Positions 11,031 to 22,822 are shown, numbered from the stretch's first letter. The stretch: DNA of 64,000 bases from Euphorbia lathyris (GCF_963576675.1 NC_088918.1:46285501-46349500); one strand, 5' to 3'. Translations and numbers: made by a program. Notes: generated by a model from the sequence alone, not told the origin.

Positions 11031-12841
11031 GATGAATAGTTCTAGTACTATGAATGTATTGAGGGGACGTTTGAGATAATTCATAGGTTTTATCCTTATT
11101 TGTAATGAGCTCTGTGGAGGGGACGCCCAAAGCAACTCATGTATAAAAAGGACGTGTTTTGTGTAGGTATAGATACTCCAATAAACATGGGAAGAATGCG
11201 GAGCCTCAACAATAAAATGAATGTTGTTTTGTGTGTTGGAGCCCTAACAAACTTGAGGAATGTGAGAAGTCTCAACAGCAAACAAGATATGTTCTGTACA
11301 GGACGTGTTTTGTGCAGTATGCAACTTTGTGCAGAACACAGTTTTGTGCAGAATCTGGTGTCTGTGTAGAATGTATTTCATGCAGGTCATACTTCGTACA
11401 AGATGTGTTTGGTGCAGATAACTGAAGCTCGAGTCAGACAAGCGCATTAAACAAATCCAATAATTAACAAGTAACAAGCAAAGGTTTTAGCAAACTGTGG
11501 ACGTGTCCAACCAAATAAGAAGCATTCTACTAGTGAGCTAAAACGTGAGATAACCAGGAGACCCTATCAGACCCTATGAAGGCAATGATCAGTGAAATAT
11601 GAGCTTAACCAAATATTTGACGGAGGCAGATCGTAAGACCATCGATGGAAAAACCCCGGGGTTTTAATTCTGGGTTTCAACTTCGACTTCGAACTCATCT
11701 CGAGAGAGAAGGCGAAGCAACCCAATGATGACAATTGAGGCAAAACCAATGGTGACAATAGAGGTAGAAGTACGATACAAAAGGAGACAGGAAATGAAGC
11801 AAAGTTTGAACAGTCGACAGACAAGTCCAACCTTGCCTTAGGTTTCCACCTCAACCGTAGACGACAAAGAGGAGATGTCGGCTACACATTCGCGTATCAA
11901 CATCAAGTGATTCGATAAATCAAGTATTTAAATACTTGCAAAATGGTGTAAGAGTTCTTACCTTTCTATTATGAATAACGATGGTGATGTTATTGTCTTG
12001 ATATTTTGCTTCCATTATGAATGTTGGTAGGCTTACCTAAAAAGTATTCAGCTACCAAGATTCACATTTTCATATTACGAATACTGTGGTTTCCCTCTTG
12101 ATCCTTCTTGCAATGTACAAATTTCGAAAGACAGGAAATGGTCAAGAATCGGAAAGATGAACAGGTAGAAATCGAATCAAGGATTAGCAACTTCTTGGTT
12201 GGCTGATCGACATCAATGGTCGTCGTAGACGTTTCAAATCTCTCCCCCGATCAACGAGACATTGATCCTTTGAGTGGGAGAAGTACAAGTGGGTCCTATA
12301 TGGACCCTCCTTATGGTATATTATAGTATATTAAGGTACATTATGGTATATTATGGAAGAGAAAGAGTACTTAGAGGAAGACTCTCTAGTATATGATGAG
12401 ATGTGTATGATGAGAGGTGATGGAAGAGTATGGAGACTCAGAGGATGATCCGTGAAGAAAGAGTATTAGAGGATGTTCCGTGGAGGAATAGTACTTGGAC
12501 GGAAAGACGATTTGATAGGAAAATAATTTGTCAAAGCTTCAAAAACTTTTGAGAAGTACTTTTGCTAGCGTCAAGGAACAAAGTTGATAATTGCAGCGCA
12601 AGAAAAGATCTTCAGTTGAAGATGTTCAAGTTGCAGGTTACAGAAATAGCAAAGTGATGGTCGGAGTTAAAACCATCTATAATAACAAGCGAGCAATGTG
12701 AAAGCTCAAGTAGAGTTGAGTGCAAGCGGAGATCAGTTTGAAACAAGAATGCCGACAGCTTGGTGGAACCTCAGTAGCGTTCAGAAAGAAGTGAATCTCT
12801 CTCAAGAGGAGACGAACCCGATCAACGGGACGTTGATCCTT

Positions 12842-12855
12842 TGAGTGGGAGAGAG
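12842..12855 (+). other. Polypurine tract of the LARD-like element
   Basis: TGAGTGGGAGAGAG directly before the 3' LTR. A near copy of this and its upstream flank (GATCAACG-GACNTTGATCCTTTGAGTGGGAGA pattern) occurs at about 12246-12280. Confidence 0.75.
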
Positions 12856-13349
12856 TGTAATGGGGGAGTTTGGCCATGGGCAAACTCAACCCTAAGCATT
12901 GGCAAGCTATGAGAAGGCTTCGGCATGGAGTGGTGAATGGAGCATGTCAACGTACGCGGACGGAAGAGGCGGAGTTGGCATAAGGAACACTATAGGGGAC
13001 AGGGACGACCCTGACGTATGGATCTCCGCCACCCCCTGGGTCAGTAGTCAGTACTGGCTTAAGTGATCCATCCTAGTCTGCTAGAGACTAGGAGAGTCGG
13101 GCATACGTCCTTCGTGGAGGGAGGCGGATGTCTCCATAGAGTGGGAACTCTACGGACATTATAGGGCCGGCGAGTGCCCATAGTGCGAGCCCATTCTAGG
13201 GCGAGGCTGCCCCACAGGGAGACCCTTCCGACACGGAATACCGACAGAGGCATTGACGGGACCCTTCGGTAGGAGTTGGATGGCCGAGACTCGGGAAAGT
13301 CGAGGCACCACACGGGGCTTTGGCTCGACCCAGAGTCAAACTCGTGACA
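12856..13349 (+). repeat. 3' LTR of the LARD-like element
   Basis: Direct repeat of 9150-9642, ends GTGACA and is followed by TSD CATAG (13350-13354). Confidence 0.92.
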
Positions 13350-13531
13350 CATAGCACATTCTGTTGACTCAAGTGTAAGCATAGCCTTTACCTAGATGTC
13401 TATATCATTTTATTAATTGATACATTTGCAGCAAAATATAACAAAGTTCTGAATTCAATGTTTCAAACACCAAAACTTGCAGTATGTGATTCTTTCCCAA
13501 CAAGTAGAAATAAATGCCTCCATAAGAGATT

Positions 13532-14120
13532 GGGTTAAGGTGCAAAAATACCCCTAACGTTTTGGGCCAGGAGCAATTTTACCCCTAACGTCTAAAATGA
13601 TGCAATTTTACCCCTAACGTTGGAAGCCAAGAGTAATTTTACCCCTAACGTTAATAAATTGGGTCAATTTGAGAAATAATTCATCAACCTGTCTTCTCGG
13701 TCATGAATCTTGTTATCTACACTTCATATGTGTGTCATTCTATCTGTAACAAATCACAAACATTCATTGGAATGTGAAAAAAATAAAAAAATAAAAAAAA
13801 TATACTGTCTTTTTGTACGGATTAGATAAAAAAATTCAAAAAATGCATCGAATTTATAAATATTAATATCAAATTCTATTATTAAATTATAAAAAACATA
13901 AAATCCTTTTTTTTAGACGAATTATTATGCAATTAGTGCAGAATAATGAACAAAAATATATGTATTTTATAATAGTGTCTGAAATTGACCCAATTTATCA
14001 ACGTTAGGGGTAAAATTGCTCTTGGCTTCCAACGTTAGGGGTAAAATTGTATCATTTTAGACGTTAGGGGTAAAATTGCTTCTGGCCCAAAACGTTAGGG
14101 GTATTTTTGCACCTTAACCC
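13532..14120. mobile_element. Mutator-like MITE with 9-bp TSD
   Basis: 589-bp element with long terminal inverted repeats beginning GGGTTAAGGTGCAAAAATAC, flanked by the perfect 9-bp duplication TAAGAGATT (13523-13531, 14121-14129). A 9-bp TSD with long TIRs fits Mutator-like elements. Each TIR carries three to four copies of TTTTACCCCTAACGT. No coding sequence. A truncated relative lies at 36688-37040. Confidence 0.9.
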
Positions 14121-14129
14121 TAAGAGATT

Positions 14130-15011
14130 TATAGTATCATGGCCCCATTTGGCCCTCTCCAAGATATACCTAAACTCACCACAACTGTTCTATGAAACTC
14201 AATTTATCATATACATACATGTCAAGAATATAATCGGAGATATCATTCTGAGAATATTTTCCATACATAGGAATCAGAAAACAAAAAAAAAACAAAAAAA
14301 AAAAAAAAAAAAACATTACAAAATAGCAACTGGAATTACCGATTTTCTCTGCAGTAACAATGGCTTAGTCAAGGGCTCTCCACGCCAAAATCTTGCCTTG
14401 TGAGGAAGGCAAGGCAGCAAGGGAAAGCTGCAGGGTTGATGTCATGGTGGAGGTTCTGTTCGAGCTGTTCCATTGAACAAAGCAAATAGTATAATAGCGC
14501 TTGAACTTCATTCTACTCCATGTATATCAGTGTGTTCATGCAACAAACTATATGGGTATGAGCATAACTTCTTTCAAATGAAACATCTAGGGAAATATCC
14601 AAAAATTACAAACAATTTCAATTAACATATTATTATTATACAGAGGTCTCTTTGACTCAAAACATGAAAAGATAAAAAGCTATAATTATTTAATTATTGA
14701 CCATAGACCTTCAAGTATCTCAAAGTTGACAGAGACAAGAATATCAATCCTCACAGCAACTAAAAATTCAACCATAAAGACTTTTAACATTTTGAAACTA
14801 AAATGCAAGATACCGAAGCAACCCAGAAAGAAATATCGAACTTCCATTTTGGAGATATGATGCTTACAATCAAACAAATCTTGCCTATAAAAGAGGTTTT
14901 GAAAGGAAAAAGAATCCTGGAACAATTTCACTGTGAGGCATAATACACAGAAAACCTAAAATGTTACAAGAGATGTATAAAATTACAAGAGGTGCCTAGG
15001 ATTATTACACA
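14130..15011. other. Downstream flank of the methyltransferase gene
   Basis: Contains an A-rich run near 14281-14313 and the presumed 3' UTR of the minus-strand gene just below 15011. No separate gene recognised. Confidence 0.5.
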
Positions 15012-16550
15012 TTACCACCACTGGTGAACAAGAACTCCATTGTCTCTCAGAGAATTGAACAGTTGTAAGCATTGCCCGTAAGTTTTCTCATATTTGGAGC
15101 TTCTTTGTCCGGGACAACATCTTTGCCATCTATTGTAATGGCATTCAAGAAAGATTTCATCAATGAAACAAATTGCTCCTGTCTTGAACAACCTAGGTAT
15201 TAGATCAAATTCAGTCCCTTCAACATCCATCTTCATCACCACAAAGTCCTTATCTGTTACTGTTCTCTTCAACCATGCTGCAAAATCAAACCCCTGAATC
15301 TCATCCACCTCTCCTTGGAAACTACTTTTATCACCTGTTGCAGGCTGAATTCTCCCCATTCCTCTTCCTTTAACCTGGACTTCCTTACCAGGATCGCCAT
15401 TGATTTCAAAAGATAATGTCTCATTCCGTACCCAAGCAGCATAAGGCAATAATGTCACCCCTTTCTTGACCTTGTATTCTTCATGAAAAGTCTTGTCAGC
15501 TTCAATTGCATACACATCAAATGTCCTATTCTGCTTTGGGTACTGCTTCTTAAACCAACTTCCTATACTAGACCCATAACTTCTAGCTCCAACATCAATA
15601 TAAACGTATCTATTCTTGAAGCTTATATCAACCATTGACGATAAGTACCTTACGTTTTTTATATTCCGTTTTAAGGTAATCCATGGCTTCAATGGCTCCT
15701 CTTGAATCAATGGCTCCGCATTACGGATCAATTGCAATTTGTGCTCCTGGATAGGGCACTTGTTCACTGCTTCTTTATCAACTGGCATTTCTATTCCTTG
15801 GGAGAAAAATCCAGTCCATTTTTGAAGGACAATTTGTCTAATGTAAGGCATTGAAGAATCATAACCATCTATATTATGCGATTTTATCAATTTGAAAGAA
15901 TTGAACAAATCAAGAAATGAATTGAAACTATACGTATCTTTAGCCCTCACATGGACCACCAGAAACCCTTCGGGTTTCAGTGTCCGGGCGATCTCCGATG
16001 CCAGATCCAACGGCCTGGCTGATTTACTGAAGCCGTCTCGACCGGAGAAAACGAAATCAAAAGTATCATCATCAAAAGGTATGCCGCTCGTTTTACTGGA
16101 GATCACCAAAGGTTTAGAAGCTTTCTTGAAAACACCAATAGAGTCAGATACACCGATTTCTTTCAACGCAAAGACGTCTTGACCAGCCGGGGTCTCTACG
16201 CACATGGATTTCGAGATCGGAGAAAGGTACCCCTCTGAGATCAGATCTTGAAACACGGATGAGTAAAACTGAACGGACTTGATCCAATCTTTACTGGTAT
16301 AGAGATCCTTTTGAGTCTGACCTGCCGGCCGTACTGCTTTGTTAACAGTTGAAGCCCCACCCCCAGCACCACTAATAACAAAATTAAAATTCTCCGGCAA
16401 AGAGAAAAAGCAGAAGTCACCGAGATTACAGGACTCGCCGGCGAGTGTAACAATGTAAGCAAATCGAACAATTATAATAAAGACGCCGAAGAAAAGCACC
16501 CGCGCCATAATATTCCTGAGAAAGCTCGGTTTGCCCGCAGTAGGCTCCAT
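15012..16550 (-). CDS. FkbM-family SAM-dependent methyltransferase-like protein, type II membrane
   Basis: Intact intronless frame of 512 codons. The frame is open a little further upstream but starts with TTG there; the first ATG is at 16550 (MEPTAGKPSF). Residues about 15-37 (MARVLFFGVFIIIVRFAYIV) form one membrane anchor, so the protein is likely Golgi or endomembrane with a lumenal catalytic part. An N-terminal half resembles a class I methyltransferase fold (PFDDDTFDFVFSG, about residues 158-170; ARTLKPEGFLVVHV). The C-terminal half fits the FkbM domain: YIDVGARSYGSSIGSWF (SAM-binding start), YAIEADKTF and MKMDVEGTEFDLIPRLF. A cysteine-containing tail ends VHQWW. The length fits related plant proteins I remember, some annotated as main ORFs below a conserved peptide uORF. 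Substrate unknown. It looks functional: no stop, good motifs, and no transposon inside. Confidence 0.9.
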   Translation of the reverse strand: MEPTAGKPSFLRNIMARVLFFGVFIIIVRFAYIVTLAGESCNLGDFCFFSLPENFNFVISGAGGGASTVNKAVRPAGQTQKDLYTSKDWIKSVQFYSSVFQDLISEGYLSPISKSMCVETPAGQDVFALKEIGVSDSIGVFKKASKPLVISSKTSGIPFDDDTFDFVFSGRDGFSKSARPLDLASEIARTLKPEGFLVVHVRAKDTYSFNSFLDLFNSFKLIKSHNIDGYDSSMPYIRQIVLQKWTGFFSQGIEMPVDKEAVNKCPIQEHKLQLIRNAEPLIQEEPLKPWITLKRNIKNVRYLSSMVDISFKNRYVYIDVGARSYGSSIGSWFKKQYPKQNRTFDVYAIEADKTFHEEYKVKKGVTLLPYAAWVRNETLSFEINGDPGKEVQVKGRGMGRIQPATGDKSSFQGEVDEIQGFDFAAWLKRTVTDKDFVVMKMDVEGTEFDLIPRLFKTGAICFIDEIFLECHYNRWQRCCPGQRSSKYEKTYGQCLQLFNSLRDNGVLVHQWW

Positions 16551-16667
16551 AACTCTATACAACTCCTATGAAATTAACAAACGTATCTCTGTGTAAATTG
16601 GATGTGAAGAAAAAGGGAAAAAGAAAACTCAAGCCTCAGGCAGGAGTAAACAGAGAAGAAACTTAGA

Positions 16668-16772
16668 TTAACGGGAGCAGAACCGGGCAGAGGTGTGGTT
16701 GGCTCCGACAAGGATTTTCCTGACAGAAATTGGGAAAAGGAGAGAAAATGGAGGGGCAAAGATGGAAAACAT
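16668..16772 (-). other. Candidate upstream ORF (34 codons) of the methyltransferase
   Basis: On the minus strand an ATG at 16772 opens a 34-codon frame (MFSIFAPPFSLLFPISV...) ending about 117 bases before the main ATG. Two shorter ATG frames lie further up (from 16848, 8 codons; from 16898, 11 codons). Whether they are transcribed depends on the unknown transcription start. Related Arabidopsis genes are, as I recall, listed with a conserved peptide uORF; I cannot check sequence conservation. Confidence 0.3.
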
Positions 16773-17453
16773 AATTGAAGAGGAGTGGATGTAGGGAGGT
16801 AGATTTGGTAAAGGTTGTGTTTTAGGGAGGAGAAGACAGAGAGGCCATGGGTGGGTGGGGTGTTACTGAGAAGGAGGGAGTGAGATGGAGATTTTCATGG
16901 TTTCTGAAACAAATAATATGGTGGAGTTTAGGATGAAGAACGCGGTATGGTGACCGGATTAGCCGGTAATACGCGGATTGGGATTCGTAAAAACGAGAAA
17001 CTAGAAAGAAAGCGTGGTCAGTGTGACCGGGGGCTCATGTAGTAATATATTTCAGCTCTCCACTCCTTACTAATTTCCGAAATATTAATAACTCATGTGT
17101 GCTGTTTTGATAAAACTTTGCTGAAAATATTAAACGATGTAAGTATTATAAAAATATTAGTCGATAATATTTAATTTAAAATATTAAATTAAATATTTTA
17201 ATTTATTAAAATAAGTATTTTTTAACTTAATTTATTAATTTAAATGGTGAAAAAATAATTATTAAATGTTTAATTTAAATCATTAAATTTGTTATCAAAC
17301 AAATCTTCTACCCCTCAATCTCATTACGGTTTGTGTTCTATTTTAATCTTAAATCATTATCAAACCATTTTTTTATTTTAAAAAATATTTTTTAATAAAA
17401 AAAATTTAAATAACTAAATAATAATTAAAAATAATATTTTATTATTTCAATAA
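16773..17453. other. Upstream region of the methyltransferase gene
   Basis: Presumed promoter and 5' UTR for the minus-strand gene near 16800-17050, then very AT-rich DNA up to the TSD of the next element. No gene recognised. Confidence 0.45.
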
Positions 17454-17462
17454 TAATTTATA

Positions 17463-18452
17463 GGGAAAAGTACAAAAATAAACCTTGTGGTTACATCTGT
17501 TTTCGATCACACCCCTGTGGTTTAAACATTTTCTTCACCTCTTAAAGAAGATACAATGATACCCTTTAGAACTTAGATACTCATCTTTCAAAAAAAAAAA
17601 GAATTTAGATACTCACAATTCATAAATCAGAAATGTCAATTTGAAAAAATAAATAAAAACAGTCCGTTTACGATATGACCCAAGCTTCTTAGAACGATAT
17701 GACCCAAGCTTCTTAGAGAGGAGCAGAAGTAAATCAAAGCCACACAGAACTTATTAAGGATAAATTAATTAGAAAAATGGAAGATTGAAATGCCAATGTG
17801 CTGAAGTAGAAGACATACATTTCTAGAAACTTCGATCGAGCATTGAGTTAAGCACTAATCACCTCAATAATCCTAACTTTATGCGATTTCCTATATAATC
17901 TTCTCCTATAATTTTGTTTCCTATATAATCTTCTCCTATAATTTTGTTTTTGGCAATAAACAGACACTTGAGATTTTAGTTTCAGTTGTATGATGATTTT
18001 CTTGAGCATCTGCTATTCATGATGTAGCATGCCAATTTGGAAGACTATTGTTTGATGAGATATGTGCGACCCAAAATCAATCAGATCTAGCCTATGATCA
18101 CATTTGGAAATTCAATTGAATTTGGAGAGAGAAATCAACAAAGATGAGAGAGTGAGAAGAGAGAGTAAGAATAAGAAATTAAAGAAATATGGAGAAGATG
18201 TTATATTTTATTTTTATTTTTTATTTTAGGGTTTGTTTGTGATAATTAGATAATAAGGGGGGATAATTTATAAAATAAATAAATATAATGACTAAATTAA
18301 CTCTTTTCCCTTTGACTTTTAATACTGTTAGTCAATTTGGTATGTGTTTGCTAACGGAATAAACCTCAAGGTACCATTTTGCAAACTTTTAAACCACATG
18401 GATGTTGTTCGAAAACAGGTGTAACCACAAGGTTTACTTTTATACTTTTTCC
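17463..18452. mobile_element. Mutator-like inverted-repeat element, family M1 copy 1
   Basis: 990 bp with TIR GGGAAAAGTACAAAAATAAA at the left and its complement at the right, flanked by the perfect 9-bp duplication TAATTTATA (17454-17462, 18453-18461). The right about 290 bp match the ends of the element at 48244-51260. Inside are two short direct duplications: GATATGACCCAAGCTTCTTA (about 17676-17716) and a 30-bp unit TTTCCTATATAATCTTCTCC... (about 17888-17947). No coding sequence seen. Confidence 0.9.
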
Positions 18453-18461
18453 TAATTTATA

Positions 18462-19825
18462 TAATAATTTAATAAAAAATACTAAAAAATAAACAAAAAT
18501 AAGAAGTATGTAACTGATGATAACTTGTTATCTTGATCTTTCTTTTCCCTCTTTATTTTTCTCTTCTCAGTCATTGTGTCCTCCTGCCTTTTCCTTCTTG
18601 ACTGCTTTCTTGCTCTTATCTTTTTGGATTCGAACTATGCCGCTGGGTCCACTGTTTTTTTACAAGTTTCAGTAAATTCTACTTCATTTTCTTCACTTTC
18701 TGTTTAACGTCTTTGGTGATTGGTGTGCAAGCGTGCCAGTAATTATAAAAAAAATATACAAAACGGAAATTAGATCTAACTTCTAATCAAAGGAAAGTGT
18801 AAAAGACTTAAAGGGCATGAAAAAATCATAGAGTTCGTAGTGGAATCTAGAAAACTGATTATGATTACACTAAAAATAATACCAAAGAAGATAAAAGTGA
18901 AATGATTTGCATCAAATTGAATAAGATTAAATGTTGAATTGTTGGGAAGACTAGAGCTAGAACTTACAAATTGAAAGTTGATCAAATTGAATAAATTAAG
19001 GCTGTAGATTTAGCTAAAGTCCATTTTGGGGAATTGTTTGAATTCCATTTGGATTGAGTTTGATTTTGATTGGTTTTTTGTTGATTGTTTGAGTTGGATC
19101 TCTTATATCTCGATTTCTTCCTCTTTTATACTCCTTCAATTGAGCCAATAACCGCTGATTTCCACTTTCCCCATGTTGTAACCACCCACGTTCTCAGTAA
19201 GTTCCATTCCACGCAAAGAGTTCTGCAACTGCTCTCAATAGATCTAATTACCATTCAGTAATAAGTTCCCTAACTGCCCACTAACAGCACTCATCTCTTT
19301 GGCAGCCACGTTCTCCTCTTCATCAGATATTAGTCTTTCCACATAATTCCTCCTAGGCTTTTTACCGACTTCACCCTTGATTTCTGAGTCTACCTTGATT
19401 TGGCCAAGCAAGTTCTAAAAGTACAGTATCAATCCTCATTAAGTTCTATCTTGGGCTTTTTGTATCTTTTTGCTTATCTTCTCTAACTTAGGCCTATTCT
19501 AGTGGTGATTAGCCAAAACTAATTGTAGGTGAAACAATTGCCCCCTCAGGTATTAGCTTTAGAACTTGATCTGATACCTAGACGTTTTTACCCCTTCACT
19601 TAATGATAACAACCCAAATTATTCTAAAATAAAGAATAAAGGGCAAATTAATAGAAATAATGACAAATTATTATTCCTTATAAAAGTGGGATTTATGCAT
19701 GATTAATATGGAATTAATGATAATTAATGCAGGATTAATGCAGGGGTGAATATGCAAATAATGAAGAAAAATGAAGGAGTCTCTAGCATTATACCACGCC
19801 ACGTGGACCATGACGAGACACGCTG
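18462..19825 (-). other. Unassigned region, possible decayed coding trace on minus strand
   Basis: Mostly AT-rich. On the minus strand about 19390-19250 can be read as a stretch rich in charged residues (PRRNYVERLISDEEEN), which is open for some 40 codons, then hits stops. I do not recognise it; it may be a decayed gag-like or host exon. Confidence 0.3.
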
Positions 19826-19829
19826 ATCG

Positions 19830-21100
19830 GAGTCGAATCCACCAGATAAATAATTATTATAGACCGAGCCACTGGTTTGTAGAAGGGGTAAGTAAAGATC
19901 GTACCCGAAGGATTAATACTGATTGGTACTGTATATAACTAAGTCAATTTGATATAAAATTGGGAGAAAATGATTGTTTGATAGTTTACTTAAAATAAAT
20001 TTGCAGAATCGAAATGAGATTATGTTGATGATTCTTATATGATGGAATTTCGATTAAGGGAAATTCGCAGGCTGAACAGTTATTTCCTTTTGATCATTGA
20101 ATGTGAGATAACATCGTAATTAACATGACCTGGATTGGTTATAGTCGTTCCTTATTCATTCCCGACCTAATCCTTCCTTATTTATAAAGCAAATCCAAGT
20201 ACTCCTAAAGATAAGCCCCTATTCGATCAGACAATCCTAGCTTAGCGCTTAGAATTTAATTTGTCGAATGCATTAAGAATTAGAGAGACCCAATCTAGCT
20301 TAGCGATTTTGATTTAAACCAAATCACATGCTTATGCGCTTAATCGTAGTTAGGATATTCAGATGATTACAAATCCTATTTCCTAACGTTGTTTCAATGA
20401 ATGAAAAAGCCAGAGTCCGGCCGAACCGTAACCTAAACTTTCACCGAATGTCTGATTTTATAGATTGATAAACATGTAAACAGATCACGCAAAATTAGAT
20501 TTCTAAATTTAAAGAACAACAATCTCACAATGGGAAATAATGCTCGCCTTTGATTAGTCCCTCAATCGATCTGGGAGAGTTAGCTACGCATAGTCATGAA
20601 ATTGACTATGATAGCTTACAAAGACAGAAATGATAAATGTAAAAGAAATGGAAAAGATCCTAAAAACTGATAAAATTGTGCTAAGGAAAATAAAATTGTA
20701 TATTCAAAAAGTATCCCTCAAAAACAACCAATGGATCCTTTTATAATGTTGATCAAAAAAATCTTCATTCTTTTGAGCTTCTTCCTTGATTTCAGGGATC
20801 TCCTTCGTTCAAAATATGCTCTAAGATTGTGGAGATAAGTTAGTTTCTGATTCTACTGACTTGGCGATTTCGAATAAGTCGACCTCCTTTAGTCTTGGGC
20901 AAGACTAAGCCAACGGCAACTGCAAAGCTGAACTTTGAGTGAAAAAGGTTCAAAACAGTCCTCCAAGCCTTCTTTTCTCCAATTTGATCCCTGAAAGTGC
21001 TTATGCAAGGAAACAAGTAAAAAGGTCCCAAAATGACGCATATAATATAGAATAATCACCAAAAGGGGCCTAGTAAACTTGTCATTTTGGATGCTTATCA
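19830..21100 (-). repeat. Gypsy-type LTR, left edge uncertain
   Basis: The right edge is clear. On the minus strand a purine-rich AAGTGTGAGGTAATT is followed by TGATAAGCATCC, a PPT and LTR start typical of Athila/Tat elements. The left part (GATCGTACCCGAAGGATT) lies where other Athila-like LTRs have their R/U5 region. No TSD was found, so the left edge is a guess. The palindrome TAGTCTTGGGCAAGACTA at 20890-20907 recurs at 22035-22052. Confidence 0.55.
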
Positions 21101-22750
21101 AATTACCTCACACTTGCCAAATGCTTGTCCCTAAGCATGTCTATGTTTAAGTCAATATCCCCCTTTTCAAATGAAACGTACTCACTAACCTTCCCGAGTC
21201 CCCCTAGCGTTATGAAGATCACAAACCATCAAAAATAAGTGACAAGGGACTTTTGTTATCCTAAGTATGCTTGCTTTACTGTATGGTAAAGAATAAAGCA
21301 GTCAACCCCTTATAGAAAAACAGTTTGAAAAATGCACCACCCTCACAGGATTTCACTCATATCGCTCAAGTGTTTAGGCAATGATTAGTTTTTAAGGAAT
21401 CACTCAAGTCACAACCTAGAATGAAATTACCATAAACTTGCCAATATATCAAATCTCCACCACTTAGTATGAATTCAAGATACTAAATCGAAGGGGCTTA
21501 AAACAGGGTGTAATGCAGGTTAGGGTTAAGGTTTGAAGAAGAAAGGGAAACCATGAGCAGTAAAAATATACATTCTGCTCTGAAGAGGGCCAAAATGAAA
21601 AATCAAAACTCGATTATTTACAAACGACTTACAATTCTTGAATTTCAATATGAATGTTCAAGATGAACTCAGACAACCACTAACAGACTACTAACAGACT
21701 TTCTTTTTTTTTCTTTTCTTCGATTTTTTTTTTCTTTTTTTTTCTTTTCTTTGGGAATAATACTGGAATAAAAAATCGTCCATTTAGACACCTGTTGAAG
21801 CACAACCACTTATCATCAAAGGACTATTCAATTGAATCCTTGTACTTTAATGAACCTGTAGTTTTTGAACATGGACATTACCCAAATCAGTAACAAAAGT
21901 TGAATAAAGTAACAGAATATACATACTCTGACGACTAAAATGTCCCTGGCCCAGGGACTTGAACAGGGGTAAGTTAAGAACGGGAAAAAGGCTCAAAAGT
22001 GGCTAACTAAGGGCTGGTACTGTCTTTTTCTCGTTAGTCTTGGGCAAGACTAAGGGTTCAAAGTTTATTTGAAATGGCTGAAAGAAAGAAAACCTACTGC
22101 CTTTATCATGTTTAGTACTTGAATACATCAATGTGGTCTCGAAATGCATAACATGGTAAGTTCTAGAATTTTAAACTAAGGTTGGACAACACTCGAAAAA
22201 AATAAGAGCAAAATGTAATGTTTCCGCTCTTTTCATGTTTGGCTCAAATGCTCTCCAAGAATTTGGGGTGAAATGGTGGTGGTGTAAGTTTCAAAACGTT
22301 TTTCGATTCTGGGTTGAAAGACTTTAACTAATTAAACAATTTAGCAAAGCATGACGGGTTATCTACTCATCCCGGATCTTTTCAAATCAAAGGCTGTGAA
22401 TTTTCATAAAACAAGCGGGCCTACGTACTAGACTAGATTCGCTTGTCAACAATTTCAAGTGTAGATTAAAGACAACAATAACACTTAGGAACATGCATTT
22501 GAGTGCCCACCTCACACTTAGTTCTTAACTGCATTTATAATCAAAAATTGGTGGGCACCTCACACTTAGTCAAAAATATATTAACAGGCAAAAACAAAAA
22601 AAAAATTGCAAAAGTTCCTCATCACAAAATGATATATACTAGAGCAAAGCTCCCAACATGCTAACAAAACCTTCCTTCAAGACTTAAGTGTCCCTCCCCC
22701 ACTATTATTATACATCATCTCGATGTAGAGATCGGAATCATGAAGAATTC
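21101..22750 (-). other. Gypsy 3' untranslated region
   Basis: Noncoding. It contains CCTCACACTTAG-type words (22508, 22555), as commonly found between the last ORF and the 3' LTR of Athila-like elements, and a T-rich run near 21700-21750. No gene recognised. Confidence 0.55.
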
Positions 22751-22822
22751 TAAGGGCAGCAGTTGAAATTGAAAAGAAAAAGGATAAGAATAACTGCCCT
22801 GTGGAGGAGTGAGCCGATGGAA

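Larger units (their letters stand above)
9150..13349 (+). mobile_element. Non-autonomous LTR retrotransposon (LARD-like), complete
   Basis: Two LTRs of about 494 bp (9150-9642, 12856-13349), flanked by a perfect 5-bp target-site duplication CATAG (9145-9149 and 13350-13354). A PBS matching initiator tRNA-Met follows the first LTR, and a purine tract precedes the second. The 3.2-kb interior has no open frame beyond about 100 codons and no recognisable gag or pol, so it must use enzymes of another element. The interior carries at least two tandem-repeat blocks. The LTRs begin TGTAA and end GTGACA. LTR divergence looks like a few percent. Confidence 0.92.

Noticed and set aside
13545..14115. ACCCCTAACGT repeats as interstitial telomere sequence
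   Set aside because: The unit is not TTTAGGG, repeats are spaced by unique sequence, and they belong to the MITE TIRs.
16551..16562. Upstream extension of the methyltransferase start to 16562
   Set aside because: The codon at 16562 is TTG; the first ATG in frame is at 16550.
16574..16759. 61-codon frame just upstream of the methyltransferase as a uORF
   Set aside because: It begins with TTG, not ATG, and has no other Met. The ATG frame at 16668-16772 is a better candidate.
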